DNA of 64,000 nt, taken from the NCBI GenBank assembly GCA_002900995.3, contig CM035308.1:1984001-2048000 (forward strand), read 5' to 3'. Below, piece by piece: positions 33,774 through 46,265 of the stretch; position 1 is the stretch's first letter, and each line of letters opens with the position of its first letter. Source of the stretch: Ganoderma boninense. Taxonomy: Eukaryota; Basidiomycota; Agaricomycetes; Polyporales; Polyporaceae. The position numbers and the translations under genes are program-made. A model generated the notes under the pieces. The model was not told the origin of the DNA, ran no database searches, and saw only the letters and a program-made list of their open reading frames with translations.

Positions 33774-36494
33774 CTACTCCGCCTGGATGCCGTCCCGGTT
33801 CTGCCGTGCGTGCCATTTCTGGTTTAAGAACCGACAGCCGTACCAGCTACTGACCACGAGGATGAACGACGCCACAATCGCTGCACCAATGTAACCACTG
33901 TTATCGTTGGCCTGAGACAAGCACGGACGTTAGCCTAGCGGACAATAATAGGACCATGCGTGACGTACGTTCGCCCACCCTCTCCACCACCTCCCTGCGA
34001 GCCCGCCCCCGTCAGGCGCGTTTGCGGCGTCCTGACACGGGGTGCATTGCTCACCAATGAGCCCCATGATCGTGATCAACGAAATGCTATCGGTCCCGCC
34101 TTCAGCCGCGTCTCGCGGGTAACATTATGTATTGGATTTTACCTGAACGCCACCACGATGCTCATGGTGGTGAGGATGATGCTTAGGTTCGACATCGCAT
34201 TCTGTTTGACGCGCAGATTGCTGCGGGTTTCCGGTGTATCATGAGCGTCCTCCCCCTCCGCTATCGCGACGGTTGCGCCGCCTTTGGCATTGTCCTGGGG
34301 CTTGCCTCCGAGTTCGGGGACCACTTCCGCGGGAGCTAAGGCTTCCGGGTCGATTCTCGCGCTCGACGCCACGTTGGGCTCGAGGGCTGCCTGGGAAGCA
34401 TCAGACGTTCTAGCGGGAGATCCACGACCTGCAGAGGGCCATTCGAAAATCGCGAAGGTCCGCTCTGGGAAGCCCGCGTACGAATAGAGCATGACGATCG
34501 AGTCGAGCGAATCGATCAGCGTCATGCCGACGGTGAACAGGAGCTGCGCAAATGGAGATCGAAGTAAGTATCCGAGTCGATGGTGGTTCGGGCACGGGGT
34601 TATTGCCGGCGGCATGGGAATCAAGATTCAGGAATCAGAACGGAGACGGAGACGGCGTCACGGAGTACACGCACCGGCAGGACGACGACATCGGCGGGGT
34701 TGATCTGGCCGCCCTTGGGGTCGCGTTTCGCGATCGCTGAGATGGCGAGGAGCGCAATGGAGGAGGCGGTGTCGAAGCCTTCCCGATATTAGTGCCGGCG
34801 GCATGGTTAGTCGGGGTCGTAGACGCGTCGCGGGTAGAGCAGACTAACCGAACCCGAAAAGGACGCCGACGGGGTACATCTTCCACGGACGGTCGACGAA
34901 CGTGACGACGGGTCCGATAAGCTTCATCATGATCGTGTTTTGGTGTGTGCCATCGTCGGCATCCTCTGGGTCGTCAGCCTCGGCCGTTGCGTCACCGCGG
35001 GCAGACCGTTCTGCCCGTTGTTTCCTGACCTAGAGTATGACGAGACGTTTAGGGGACTCATGACCATTGACTATCGATACGGCGAAAGGCGTTCTCGGCC
35101 TGTGCTTACCTGACGGCGTTTCCGTAAAATTCTGTACAGGATAATTGAGTTGGCGAGCCCGACAATGAACAAGAAGCTCGCGCTAACGGCAGAGCCTGAT
35201 CACGTTTCGTTCCGAATGACGGAGCGGTAAGTAAATAAGACAGGTCAGGCTTGTTGCCTGGCAATGGAAGAAGAGATGGTGGAGCGTTACCTACGATACC
35301 TCCTACCTCCCCCACACCATCCAGTCGATCGTAGACATCAGTGCTGATGGCGATAGCTACGTTCTGTCGAGGTCCGAGTCAGCAAGTACACGAAAATGCG
35401 AGAGAGGGGTTCCGCGGAGATAACCACAGAATGCAGAGCCGCCGGGTTTCAAAACTGACAAACCGATCCCGTTTCTGGTTTGATCGGGGACATACTCAGA
35501 TGCAGAGAGAACCGAGTGCATGGATGCGTTACGCAACACGAGATAGAGAATATACATGTTCGGAGAAAGGTGGTACCACAAGACCCTCCCAAAACTCGGG
35601 CGCACGGGTTCCCACAAATTTCCAGTTGCAAACGAAGAATGGAGGGGGGCCGGACACTCACCACCACTATCACAATCGTGCTGTGTCCGAGCGAGAAGAA
35701 GAGACCGCAAGTCACCGGGAGCTGTCCCATGTTGATGAGACTCCGGGTCGCGTTATCAATAGCACTTCCCAGCGGCCGACCGGAAGCACAATTAGCCGCG
35801 GCATTCTAGTGGAGAACCTGGGGGAGAGCGGCGATGATTTCAAGTGAGCTTCCTGGCTCCGCAAAGAAGCAATGATTGACAAGTGGCACGCACGGGTTCG
35901 GGGAGGACGGTACCTGATGTGGTCGGCATCGAGTGCTGTTGGATGGTTCAGTGAGGAGTCCGTGTGCGAGCCCGAGGTGGATGCGGGGAATGACGGCAAA
36001 ATGAACTTAGTTGCCGGGTATGTCGCCGGCGTCTACCGTTCCACATTGGTGAATAATAGTCTATGTGCGCAAATTTCGATACGTCGCTCGAGTGCGCCGA
36101 GGTCGGGCCACGGCCGTGGTCCGTGGCTTCCGCACATTTTCACAGAACACAGCAGTTCCCATGGAGTCTCTGACTGATATTTCTCTCGATCCGCAAGGAT
36201 AAGATAGACATACCGTGTCTGAGTCCAATCGTCTGTCAAGCACAGTTTGCGAAGACGTCGTAAGAGTCATTGAAACGCTTTGAACAGGAAGGAGGTGAAG
36301 GCCGCACTAACCCATGCTAAGAGCGCAAGCGACAGAATCGGACGGGTATCCGGCGACCTGCCGAAGAGAATCGCGGTCGCGATCCAGCAAATGACATTCG
36401 CAAGCAATTCTGCGGCGAGGAGGAGGGCGGAGCGGCCGAAGAGCGTGAGTCGTGGGACATAGATGGGGTGCAAGCTGCCTAGCCGCCAAGCCAT
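33774..36494 (-). CDS. nic1: NiCoT-family nickel/cobalt transporter
   Basis: Minus strand, about ten or more exons. The start is likely at 36494 (MAWRLGSLHPIY) and the stop at 33774-33776. The signature HX4DH motif is encoded by a 22-nt exon at 35914-35935 (ALDADHIS). Then come AIDNATRSLINMGQLPVT, FFSLGHSTIVIV, NVAIAISTDVYDRLDGVGEV, SFLFIVGLANSIILYRIL, GFDTASSIALLAISAIAKRD and TVGMTLIDSLDSIVMLYSY, in the order of fungal NiCoT permeases such as fission yeast Nic1. These eight-helix plasma-membrane proteins import Ni2+ or Co2+, for example for urease. Cytosolic loops are Ala/Glu-rich and variable. I could not locate the short exon that should encode the first histidine and the preceding GLRH, so that boundary (about 35940-36300) and some others are open. 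Confidence 0.82.
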
Positions 36495-38404
36495 CGGGTC
36501 ACAATCAGCACTGTCACAAGCACTAGCTGGTCCAGAAGGTGGAGAGGGCAGGCTGGACTCTGGCAATGTCCAGGGCTGCGGAGGGTAATCCTGAGGCTGG
36601 TCGCCCTGCAGTCGATGGAGTACGAGGAAGAGGAAGAGATGGCTCTGCATTGGGATAATAACCGTCCAACTTTGCTTTCCGGGGGGTCCTCGCTAAGCGC
36701 CAGAGATAACAATGGGCGCTCGTGAACTGGACCGATTTTGAGTCGACGTCGATCGTCCACGACAGGAAACTTGAAAGATACGACAACGGAAATTGATAGC
36801 GAGCCGATCACGTCGTCAAAATTCGAGCTTATAAAACGGAGAGCGGAACCCGGCCGATTATAGGCTATGGATCCTCTGGACCCTCTGGAGAGATTGCAAG
36901 CTTCAGACGTCGATAACCTCACCAACGTCAAATTCGGACCGTACCGGTAGATTATCCTTGTCTTGTGAGCAGTAAAAATTTAGTCATAACTGCTCGCTTT
37001 GTATGATATCATACTCCGCCATCGTCCGAGAAGAAATCAAGTTCGATCTCGTTCGACAGCTGACAGCCTGTCGAAAATCGGTCAAAGTGATCTCGGAGAG
37101 CTCACTCCGTCCCATGCGAATGCCTACGCAGCAAGTCACTAAGTAGTCAAGACTGAAGCTGAAGTATGGGAGCAAATACCAGTTTGTCCGGACTGACTCC
37201 ATCTCCGGAGACATTTGAAAAAGTACTGAAGAGCAAGTCCTAGTCCCAGAGAGTACGTACATAGTATTGGTAAGACCTGACGGGTCCTCGGGCCATGCAT
37301 AATTTGTGAATGGCCAGAAACGACGAGGCCGCTGTCTACCTGGGACATACATGTGATTGTAAGACGGATGCGGACAAGATGCGGACCCCGCTGACGAGCA
37401 GCCATGTACGTCTGAGCAGTTCTGAACTCGACCCGAGATGTGCACCTCGGATGGTGGTGGTTTGACCTGCCAGTTTGACAGAAGTATGCACTACGTAGGT
37501 AAAAGCGGTGAATTATGCGGTCATTCGATGCCATGGCGGAATAAATAAAATTACCTTTCCAAGGCGTTCCGGACGCCTCCCGTGAGGGGGATGCTCCCTC
37601 GTGACCGCAGCAAGCCGTGTGAGCTGGTGGAATAGGCGGCGAGGTCGGTGGTTGACAATGCACGAGAATATGGTCGAGCCATTAGCAATGGCATGTTTTT
37701 TGTTCAGCGGGTATCCACATGAGTTCTAGCGTGGGGGGCCGGCCCGATTTGGGGCCCTGAGTTGGGATTGGTTCGGGGGAGATTGGGAGCGAAGACGAGG
37801 GCATAGGTGGGTGAAAAGGGGGTGCATTATTGGTAGAGCGTAGACTTTGAGAAATGGAGGACGAGGTGAGGGTTTGAGAACGGCTGCCAGCGGGCGCCGG
37901 GGGAATATGTAGGAGCAGCTCCAGAGCAAGTACTAACAGCAGCTTGTGTGGAGCCGGAAGAGAGCACAGCCGCAGCCTGAACGGTTGTGGCGCACAGCAG
38001 GCGACGCGAGGGTCACAGGCATGTAACGCGGAGCGTGACGGAATCCGAACTAGTTAGCAGCCTGGCGGGGGCAGCCCGAGCCGTGAACAGAACGGCTATT
38101 GCGTCTACGAGTGCTCTCTGCACCCTCGCCTCTTCCCCGAGTCCCCTCTCGCTCTTCCCGGCCGTCTGCTTCCCTCCCGCCCTCCGAGCCCTCTCTCACC
38201 GCACTCCGTATTTCACGACCTTCACGCCCACTCTTCCCTCCGCTACTCCTCGCCTGCTCATCCCGTTCTCTCTTTCTCTTTCTCTTCGCCCGCTCTCGCA
38301 TTGCTTTCGACTCTTCGCTCCGGCCCTCAGCATACACCCAGCTTTTCCATCCCCACCGCCAGCTCCATCTCTACCAACCTCTTCCCCAGCTTCGCGCATG
38401 AGGA
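36495..38404. other. 1.9 kb spacer with C/T-rich promoter of the RasGEF gene
   Basis: No supported gene. 36495-37700 holds short frames only. 38100-38400 is a pronounced pyrimidine tract on the plus strand directly before the RasGEF start, a common fungal promoter feature. A minus frame at 36479-36931 overlaps the transporter 5' end without family resemblance. Confidence 0.4.
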
Positions 38405-41400
38405 ATGCCTATCACAACTCACTTGAGGATCGACACTTCTGTCGCCTCCGCAGGCCCTTCCTCCACCCGAACCCACTCTTCTCGCGATGGCCTTAGCCCA
38501 GGTCCTCTCCGCACTCCCGTTTCCACTCACAGCAACGATTCCATCGCTCGTATGCGCACTCTTTCCTCCACTTCCTCCTCATCCGCCCTCTCTGCCATCT
38601 CCACCACCTCCCGTGCCCCTTCAAGCGCGTCACACCTCTCCGCCCGCTCCGCACACCGGTCTATCCCCACTACCCCCACATCACCATCCCCCTCGTCCCG
38701 TCCAGGTCCATCGTCCGCATGGCATACCATCGATTCCGGTTCCGAGGACGAGGCCATGGGCAACGCCGACGAATACGTCCTTGCCATGCATGACTTCGCT
38801 CCTCAGCAGCCTAACGTAACCTGCCTCAGCTTCCGTGCAGGTCAGGTCATCCACGTTCTCAACCGCGACTCTAGCGGCTGGTGGGATGGCGAGCTAGAAG
38901 GCAGAAGAGGATGGTTCCCAAGCAACTATGTCACCTCCGAGGTCGGCCTCTTAACGGACGAGGAGCTTCCTGGCATAAAGGTGTGTTCCTCCGTGTCTGT
39001 TTGGGACTTGTCCTTCTCCTTCTTGTCTCCTTCAACCGGTTTCATCATTGTGGCGCTTCTCTTCTGTTGTCTACCCCAGCTTGCCGGCCGTGTTTCTGTC
39101 AGTGAAAGAACAGTGTTCTTTCGGACGGCGTCGATGATCAGTTCGCTGTAAGTGTCATGGTGCTCGCGCACAGGGTCTAAGTCGCGTGCGTGATTGGGTG
39201 TACACAGGTCGATCTCGATCATATTTTTTGCGGACGTGTTCGACTGGAGCTTGGACGCGGCAGTTGACGTATCGATCATATCCGCCCTCGTGCATCGTGT
39301 CCGGCTCCAATTCCTTGACGTTTCACGCTCTCCATGGCGAGTTCGGAAGACTTGCAGAGGACCACAAGCCCTAGCACACGGACAAGACGCAGAGCTTTTC
39401 GGCCAACAACTCTCGGGTTACTCTGCTGAAATGATTGCACAGCAGTCATCCAGAAACCCTACGGCGGCTGTGAATGGCGGATTACTGTATATGTTATTTT
39501 ATGCTGTTTCTGTCGGCTTCTCTCTCTGAATTCCGCCACAGCGGTGGCGTCGGGTTGCTGCAGCCAGACTTGATCTGCATTGCTGTTCAAAGTGTTCTGG
39601 AACCGCCTGGAGCGCCGCTCCACCCTGTTCAAAAGTACTGACTACGGCTGCCATGCCATCCAGAATCCTCGCCTCGGGCACAAGCAGAACATCTCCGTCT
39701 CCTCGACCACCTCCTGGGCCAGCAACACCTCTCGGAACGGCAAAGCCTCATTCGCGCGCAACGACCACCGGCCAACCGCCGCGGATTCATTTGGCCCGAC
39801 CATCGACATGTATTGCCCCCCGCTCATGATCCCCCTTCTCCGCGCCCTCTCCCTCCTCCAAAACGCCGTCCGCATGAATCGTGTCCACCATTTCCAGCCC
39901 GCTACCGCCTGTATCATATCTTGCGTACGCGCCTTGCTCTCGGAGATCGGTTGCCTGTCACGCGACGCACCAATACTCAAGCAACATGGGGTGCTTGCGC
40001 AGGAGCGTAAACGCATCCTCTCCGACCTCGCCTCCCTCGTTTCCCAAGCAAAGCGCGCGTCCGACGATGTCGTCGTCCCTGAAGAGACTCGCGACATGGA
40101 AATCCAGGCGATGGTCCGTCTCGCAGGCCAACTATTTGCGCACGTACGTGGTTTCCTTGCGGTCGCCGTCCAGTGTGGAGTGACTCTCCCTACAACTGGC
40201 GCGCGCACCGATATGGGGCCTCTCGTGCACGATGAGATGAGCGAAGACACCTTCACGACGCCCGGGCGGACTGCGAACGGCATCGCCATGCGGGCGAGAC
40301 GGAATACGGACGCGGCGAACACTCCCTCTCGGCCGAAGAGTTTGGGCGACCTCAAGATGTCGAAGCGCGTCGCTATGGGTGCGGACTACCCGCCCATGCC
40401 CGTCGGGCCCCTCAAGTTGCCTCATCGGAAACTTTCCGAACAGCAACTCTCTTCGCCCATGCGTCGGACGTTCAGCGAGGGCACTCCCCGCCAGCACCGC
40501 CCCGCACAGGACTCGATTAGCAGCAACTCCTCGTCGTCGTCGTTCTCGAGCGACTCGGTCGGCACGCCCGCGACGCCGGTGTTCCCGTCCGGGCCGGCGA
40601 CGACCGCGGAGGTGATGGATACGCTGCGACACACGCACGACAGCTTTCTGTCGACGATCGCGGCGTTCATCGGGCACGCGCACTCGCACGCGCGCAACTC
40701 ACATGCGAGCAGCACAGGGCACATGTACGACCTCGTGCGCGAGGTCGTCGACGTCGTCTGCCGCCTCCTCACCATCGTCGAGGCCGTCCTACGCCATCCC
40801 GACATCCCCCCCGCCAAGGCCGACGCGCTTCGCGCCGCGAAGGAGGGCCTGTACAACGTCACGAGTACGCTTGCGGACTCGGTGCGCCTGCTGACGGCAC
40901 CCCCGAAAGCGGACGTGGGCGAGGAGGCAGAGAAGGAGCATCTGCTGCGGTGCGCCACCGATGCTCTGAAGGCGGGTTCGGACTGTGTCAATGCGGTGAA
41001 GAAGTGCTTGCAGCGCGCGGGCGGCGAGCGGCCGTTCGTGTTTACGCTGCCAATCCCTGGCGAACACGATCCCGAGGGGGGAATGGTGTACACTCCGCGG
41101 AAGTTCGGGCATGCGCACAAGACGTCAACGGCTAGTGCAAGGAGCGCGATGAGTGTGAGGAGTGTGAAGAGTGTAGGGCACGGTGGACCGAGGATACGGG
41201 GGGAGAGCAGCTTACGCGTGGAGCGCGGCGTGTATGTGGACGGCGACGGCGACGGCGAGGAGGAGGACGTGACGATACAGGCGCAGGGCGTGGACGACTC
41301 AGAGCATACTATGCGGGTGAAGCGCGCCTCAGACGCGACGATCCCTATCATCGAGCAGCCGCCTTCGCCTACTCCGCTATCAGGTCCAGACGTGGAAGCG

Positions 41401-43340
41401 GAGGTGGAAACGGACACAGAGGGCGGTGTGGCGAGCGAGCTCCCTACCCCAATTACTCCCAGCGTCATGTCGCCCATTTTCAGGGAGAAGGCGCTGCCAG
41501 AACCACGGCCATCTCTGGACAGAGTTACGCTCAGGTCTGACGCGTTATCGGTAACCTCGTACGCGCCAACGGAGGACGACAGGACGACATGGGAAGGCAG
41601 CCAACGCCACGGCGCACCTTCGTTCGAGCACCAGCTCCTTGGCGGCGAGCTTCCCGCGGTTCCAGGCGCTCCACCCTTTGGCGCAGCAGCGCTGCCATGG
41701 ACGTTCCCGCACGACCACGCGCCAGAAGACGTCGCGTACAACTCGGACGGACAGCTCGTGGGCGCAACGCTCGAGGCGCTTGTTGAACGCATGACGCCAC
41801 ACGACGCTCTGGTTGAGCCGCCATTCGCGGCCGTGTTCTTTTTGACGTTCCGCCTGTTCACGAGCCCTGGGGAGCTTCTCGACGCCGTCATCGCGCGCTA
41901 CAACATCCTCCCCCCTCCTGGACTGGTGGACGCAGACCTTCGCCTGTGGCAGCAGCGCAAGGGCCTCCCTGTGCGCCTGCGCGTGAGCAACTTCATCAAG
42001 ACGTGGGTCGAGACGTACTGGCGGCACGCGACGGATGCCGTTGTCGTGCCTACGCTCGTATCGTTCATCAAGGACGCGCTTGCCGCGATGTTTCCTGGCC
42101 CGTCTCAGCGTATCCTCGAGCTTGTCCACCAGCGCGTCGCCGCCGGCAGCGCGGACACGCTCAGCCCGCGCGCGGATCGCGAGCGGATGCGTGACGCGGG
42201 CATGCCACTCAACCCGCCTACGCTGCCTGGTCCCATCTCGGAGATACCAAGGCCGATCATGACGAAGACGGTCCTTTCCGCGCTGCGCTCGCGGAACTTC
42301 GCATCCGTCTCCGTGACGGACTTTGACCCCCTCGAATTGGCAAGGCAGATGACAGTCATGGAGTGCTTCCTGTATTGCGCCATCCAACCGGAGGAGGTGC
42401 TCGAGACCGGTGGCGGGAGCGTAAAGGCGAAGGACGGCGTGGTCCTGAACGTGAATGTAAAGGCCGTAACCTCGCTCAGCACGGCGGTCACGGGTTGGGT
42501 CGCGGAGAGCATCCTGAACGAGCCGGATACGAAGCGGCGTACGGCACTAGTGAAGTTCTTCATCAAGCTGGCTGATCGGTGTGTCTCGTTGAGGAATTAC
42601 TCAACACCACGCTCGATCTTGGCTGCCCTCGATTCGTCAACGATCGCGAGGCTGCACCAAACCTGGACGGTGAGTTTCTCCATGTAGAATCAGGTCCTTC
42701 CGAATCGAGAACTGAATGGCATCAAATCAGGGTCTTTCCCAGAAAAGCAAGGTCCAGCTGGAGGCGCTCCGGAAGCTGGCGGACCACGCACGCAACTACC
42801 ACGATTATCGTTCGAGGTTACGGAATACCGCTCCACCTGCCGTGCCATTCCTCGGTAAGTTGTTCGCAACACCGCTGGGCTGAGCTGCCTGCTGAGTCTC
42901 GGGTATTGCGTAGGTCTCTACTTGACAGACATAACCTTCTGCCGAGAAGGCAACCCTTCCCACCGGACTTCTCCGAAGTCCTCCGACAAGAAACTCCTCA
43001 ACTTCAACAAGTACCACAAGCTCGCCCGTATCGTGCAAGGTACCGCTTCCATTTTATCCTCCGTTCATCTTTTGGCGTGTCGCTGATGGCGTCATCTGTA
43101 GATATGCAACGTTTCCAGGTGCCATACAACCTCAAGGAGATTCCTGAGGTCCAAGTGTACCTTCGGGATGCCTTCGAAAAGTCTCAGCGGCAAGGTGACC
43201 TGCAGGATCTCTACCGCCGCAGCCTTCTGGTCGAGCCGAAACAATCCGCTGAGCCACCTCCGAGCAGCGATGTACCACGACAGTTGTTCGCATGGGCGAG
43301 CCGGTCACAACAATCCGTGCCTGCTGCCTCGGCTCCATAG
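38405..43340 (+). CDS. SH3 and RasGEF domain protein (Cdc25-like Ras activator)
   Basis: Starts MPITTHLRIDTSVAS with a Ser/Thr-rich leader. An SH3 domain (about residues 118-180) follows: YVLAMHDFAPQQPNVTCLSF and GWWDGELEGRRGWFPSNYV. After an unresolved stretch (38983 to about 39650) a large open frame runs to 42669. It contains a helical region with YCPPLMIPLLRALSLLQNAV, a long Ser-rich linker, a RasGEF_N domain (VEPPFAAVFFLTFRLFTSP... TWVETYW) and the start of the catalytic domain (FDPLELARQMTVMECFLY, TRRTALVKFFIKLADRC-like, RLHQTW). Exons 42731-42854, 42914-43039 and 43102-43340 add VPFLGLYLTDITF, the LNFNKYHKLARIVQDMQ segment and the end at SVPAASAP. Such proteins exchange GDP for GTP on Ras at the plasma membrane, upstream of cAMP/PKA signalling. 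Total is about 1,300-1,400 aa. Domain calls are firm; exon structure between SH3 and 39650 is not. Confidence 0.88.
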
Positions 43341-44317
43341 TACTTCGTTTTGTTGGACATTTTATCTCGTGCCTATCATCTCGTCTCCGTGTTATAGTTC
43401 TTTGTTTAGCTTTGCACCTCGCGTCATTGTTTTGTAACCTGCACTTCTTCTCCATGTACTTGTGGTGTTTGCATACATACAAATCCCGTCCATCCATCCT
43501 CCCCTTCCGTGCTCATGGACTCTCGCATGCATTACGTCTCCGCCGGGGTCGTCAAGGCTTCCGGCACGTGCGCAGTTCTTAAGGCGGGTGACCGCCTCCC
43601 CCCCCACACTCAGTCAGGTCATCTCCCACCTTCGCCGTTTCGTTCCCGTCCCCCTCATACTATCACTCATCTTATACTCTCGTCCCCTCCTGTTCCTCCA
43701 TGTCCATGTATTTGCGACCGACTGGCGCCGCCGCGCTTGCGGGCAGGGCGGGTGGGTCGTCGGGAAAAGACTAATAATGTACTGTTCGTCATTCTAGTTC
43801 GCATATTGTTATTCTCCTCATTTGCATGGGAATGTATGTCACTCTAGAGGCTTTATAGCTATGACCACGTTCTGGATTTATTCGAGCTAGTCGGACGATG
43901 GTTTTTGCTAATAGAAAGGTTCGCTTCGGAGCTCCGACATTAACGGGACCGGTTCGGGCTTGAGTCTACAGATAGATGCGACGGCAATATGGAACGACAT
44001 TGAGTAGCCAGTGGTGGTAAGTACAAGACAATGCCCGGATATGGCATCGGTCTGGACGAGCAGTGGGAGTCACGAGGGTGGGGCAATTGGTAAGTAGGCC
44101 GTCCTGAGTAGTAATTAGCAATCTGCCTGCATCGAGAGAGAGCGTTCAATATCAAGACGAGCTTTGAATGGAATGGGCAAGTTCGCTTTCTACAATGTGC
44201 TCCTGGCAAGCTGAAGTTGAATCATCATATACTAGTACACGCACAAGTCCCCATAGATAAGTCTTTTATCCGGAACGCCTCACGCCCACTGAGGGCTCGA
44301 TGTGTACCCAATCGGCT
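43341..44317. other. 3' flank spacer between RasGEF and terpene synthase 2
   Basis: About 980 bp between two converging genes. No gene, repeat or RNA recognised; a C8-type run lies near 43600. Confidence 0.4.
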
Positions 44318-45671
44318 TCACTGGTAGAACACCGAGTCCATGAGTCGGTATCGCCGAGTCTTGACGTGAAAGATAAGGCAACCCTGCCATTAAGATTCGA
44401 CTCGTTAAGTCACCGTAGCAACCCTTGCCGCGGCGGTCGTAAAATTGCTCACCTGCTCGAATGACCGCCAAATGGCCATCAGCTCGGGGTCCTCGCTGCC
44501 GATGAGCGTTTCGATTCTCTGAGCGCAGGCCAGGACCTCGTCCGCTAGCAGGCGCAGCGTATCGATAACCGTCATCTGGTCTGTGGTGGCTCGGATATGG
44601 ATGTAGTTCTTCGTCTCCTCCACTAGTTGTTCCTTGTAGAAAGATAGGCTTCAAGAACGACATTAGCGGCCAATACCCTGGTTATTATAACGATTATGGA
44701 ACTCACACATCGCTAGTTTGTGAAGCAATAGGGCGGTTGTTCAGTCAGTACGATCTGAAACGCACTTGCCTTGAATCGGCCTTGAATGTCACTTACTTAG
44801 CTGCAACGATATAGAACTCCAAATACCTGAGGGAGTCGTAAGTAAGTGCTACCGGTATGGGTTTTTGTGATGGACTTACGGCAATAGCTGCATATACGAA
44901 TCCGGAGTCGCCCGCCAGCTCTTCATGAAGTTAAAGTGAGCGTACGGCGGGCATATACCAGTCCTGTTCCGGAAGTAGTTCGGCCACCAGGTTGCTCGCG
45001 GAGTTACCGTCATGTTGCCCGTCGTGCATTCGACGTACATGGCTGCGATGGCCTCCAGTGTGCCGGACACGATGGCATCGGCTCCTATTTGTGGCCATAG
45101 CTCGTAAGACTGTCTCAACTCTCATGAGGTCGGTGAGGACGTTTAGCGCAGGGTTGAGCTGCTTCTCCCCCATCGCGAATTGACGAGAGAATTGGGCGAC
45201 CGCCTCGAGGTGCCTGCTGCCGAGGTCATCGGCGTACAATATGCAGGAGGTATATAGAGCGATGTAGAGCTGATGTTCGTAACTGGTATGGCCATAGATA
45301 ATTTCGGCCAAGTCGCAACCCGTGATAGAGAACTTGGTGGCTAACTCCCGGTCGTCCCCGGCCGCCCTGATGAAATCAGAGACTCTTTGAAAGACGTCTT
45401 GATACAGTTTGCTGCCACAATGTGTAGATTCATTTGCCCTGAAGTTGTCAGCCGTCCCACTGCGTTTGAGAAAGTCTCGCAAGACATCTCGGACTCCGAT
45501 CTGCTCTGGCGTGGCCATCTGCTATAATGCGATCACCACAAGTATCAGTAAGCTCAAAGAACTGACGAAGAACCAATAACGCACGGCATCCAGGGAGGTC
45601 CTATCGGGAGGCGAGGGTTCCGTGCGGACCGCGAGGATTGGAGTTCCAGTGGCGGGCACGCATGCGAGCAT
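44318..45671 (-). pseudogene. TRI5-like sesquiterpene synthase 2, frameshifted
   Basis: Minus-strand exons 45585-45671, 44880-45518, 44797-44826, 44707-44712, 44453-44648 and 44318-44383 reproduce the structure of synthase 1. Motifs are present: YADDLGSRH, the NSE motif NDVLSFYKE split by a 6-nt exon (CGATGT) and the RRYRL end. In exon 2 the tract TGAGAGT/TGAGA near 45112-45126 carries 7 extra bases compared with synthase 1. The frame therefore shifts after NVLTDLMR and returns as QSYELWPQIG in another frame. No realistic intron removes the insertion: the only GT-AG span is 10 nt. Without it the protein would have 338 aa. It is therefore probably a recent pseudogene, or an assembly error in an otherwise intact gene. 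The first exon starts MLACVPATG, a start shared with synthase 4 (MLACIND). Confidence 0.85.
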
Positions 45672-46265
45672 GGCGACGATGTTGGAGGGAGTAGTCGACA
45701 CAGTAGTAGGGTGTGTGGATGATGGTGGAGTTGTGGGGAATCGTCTGCTGGGGGTTATCCAGGCCAGTTATATGCCGGTGCTACCAGTGTGGTGAACTTA
45801 AAAACGCCGCAGCGGTATGCCCTCTGAACCTGAGATTTCGTCCTGAAAAAGATCATTGTCCGGGAATATGGGTCAGATTGTCCATAAAGTCAGATTGATT
45901 GATATGCCACTGGCAGAGAATGAATCGTATCCGGCGCGAGTCCGCTTTTTGCGTTCTATCGGAGCGCCAACCACCACTGTAAATGACAGGAGAAATGGTG
46001 TTTGTTGGCGCTCTTGCCGCAGATGAGGCAGGAAGCGCATGGTGAGGAACACGAGGCCATAAAGTTGGAATTCGTTACACACAAGTCCTTTCCGAGTCCC
46101 CGTGCTTGGCAGAGCGCTCACGGAAGTTGTAGATAGTGTCCGAGCGACGAGCAGCAGCTACGATTGCCGATGTACACATATCCAACGCAACGAGATCGTC
46201 CTCGTAGATGTAGTACACTTTGCGTCGGTACGTCCTGGATCGTCAGCCGCGCTCCAACTCGCACA
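45672..46265. promoter_or_regulatory. Upstream region of terpene synthase 2
   Basis: 594 bp between the stop of synthase 3 and the start of synthase 2, both on the minus strand. No clear TATA box and no coding potential; it presumably holds the promoter of synthase 2. Confidence 0.4.

Noticed and set aside
40422..41891. 489-codon antisense frame inside the RasGEF gene
   Set aside because: Mirror of a codon-biased GC-rich coding region; the sense strand encodes clear RasGEF domains.
45105..45130. 10-nt GT-AG span in synthase 2 as a mini-intron
   Set aside because: Ten nucleotides is far below any spliceable length, and removal would also delete a conserved Gln codon; an indel is the simpler reading.
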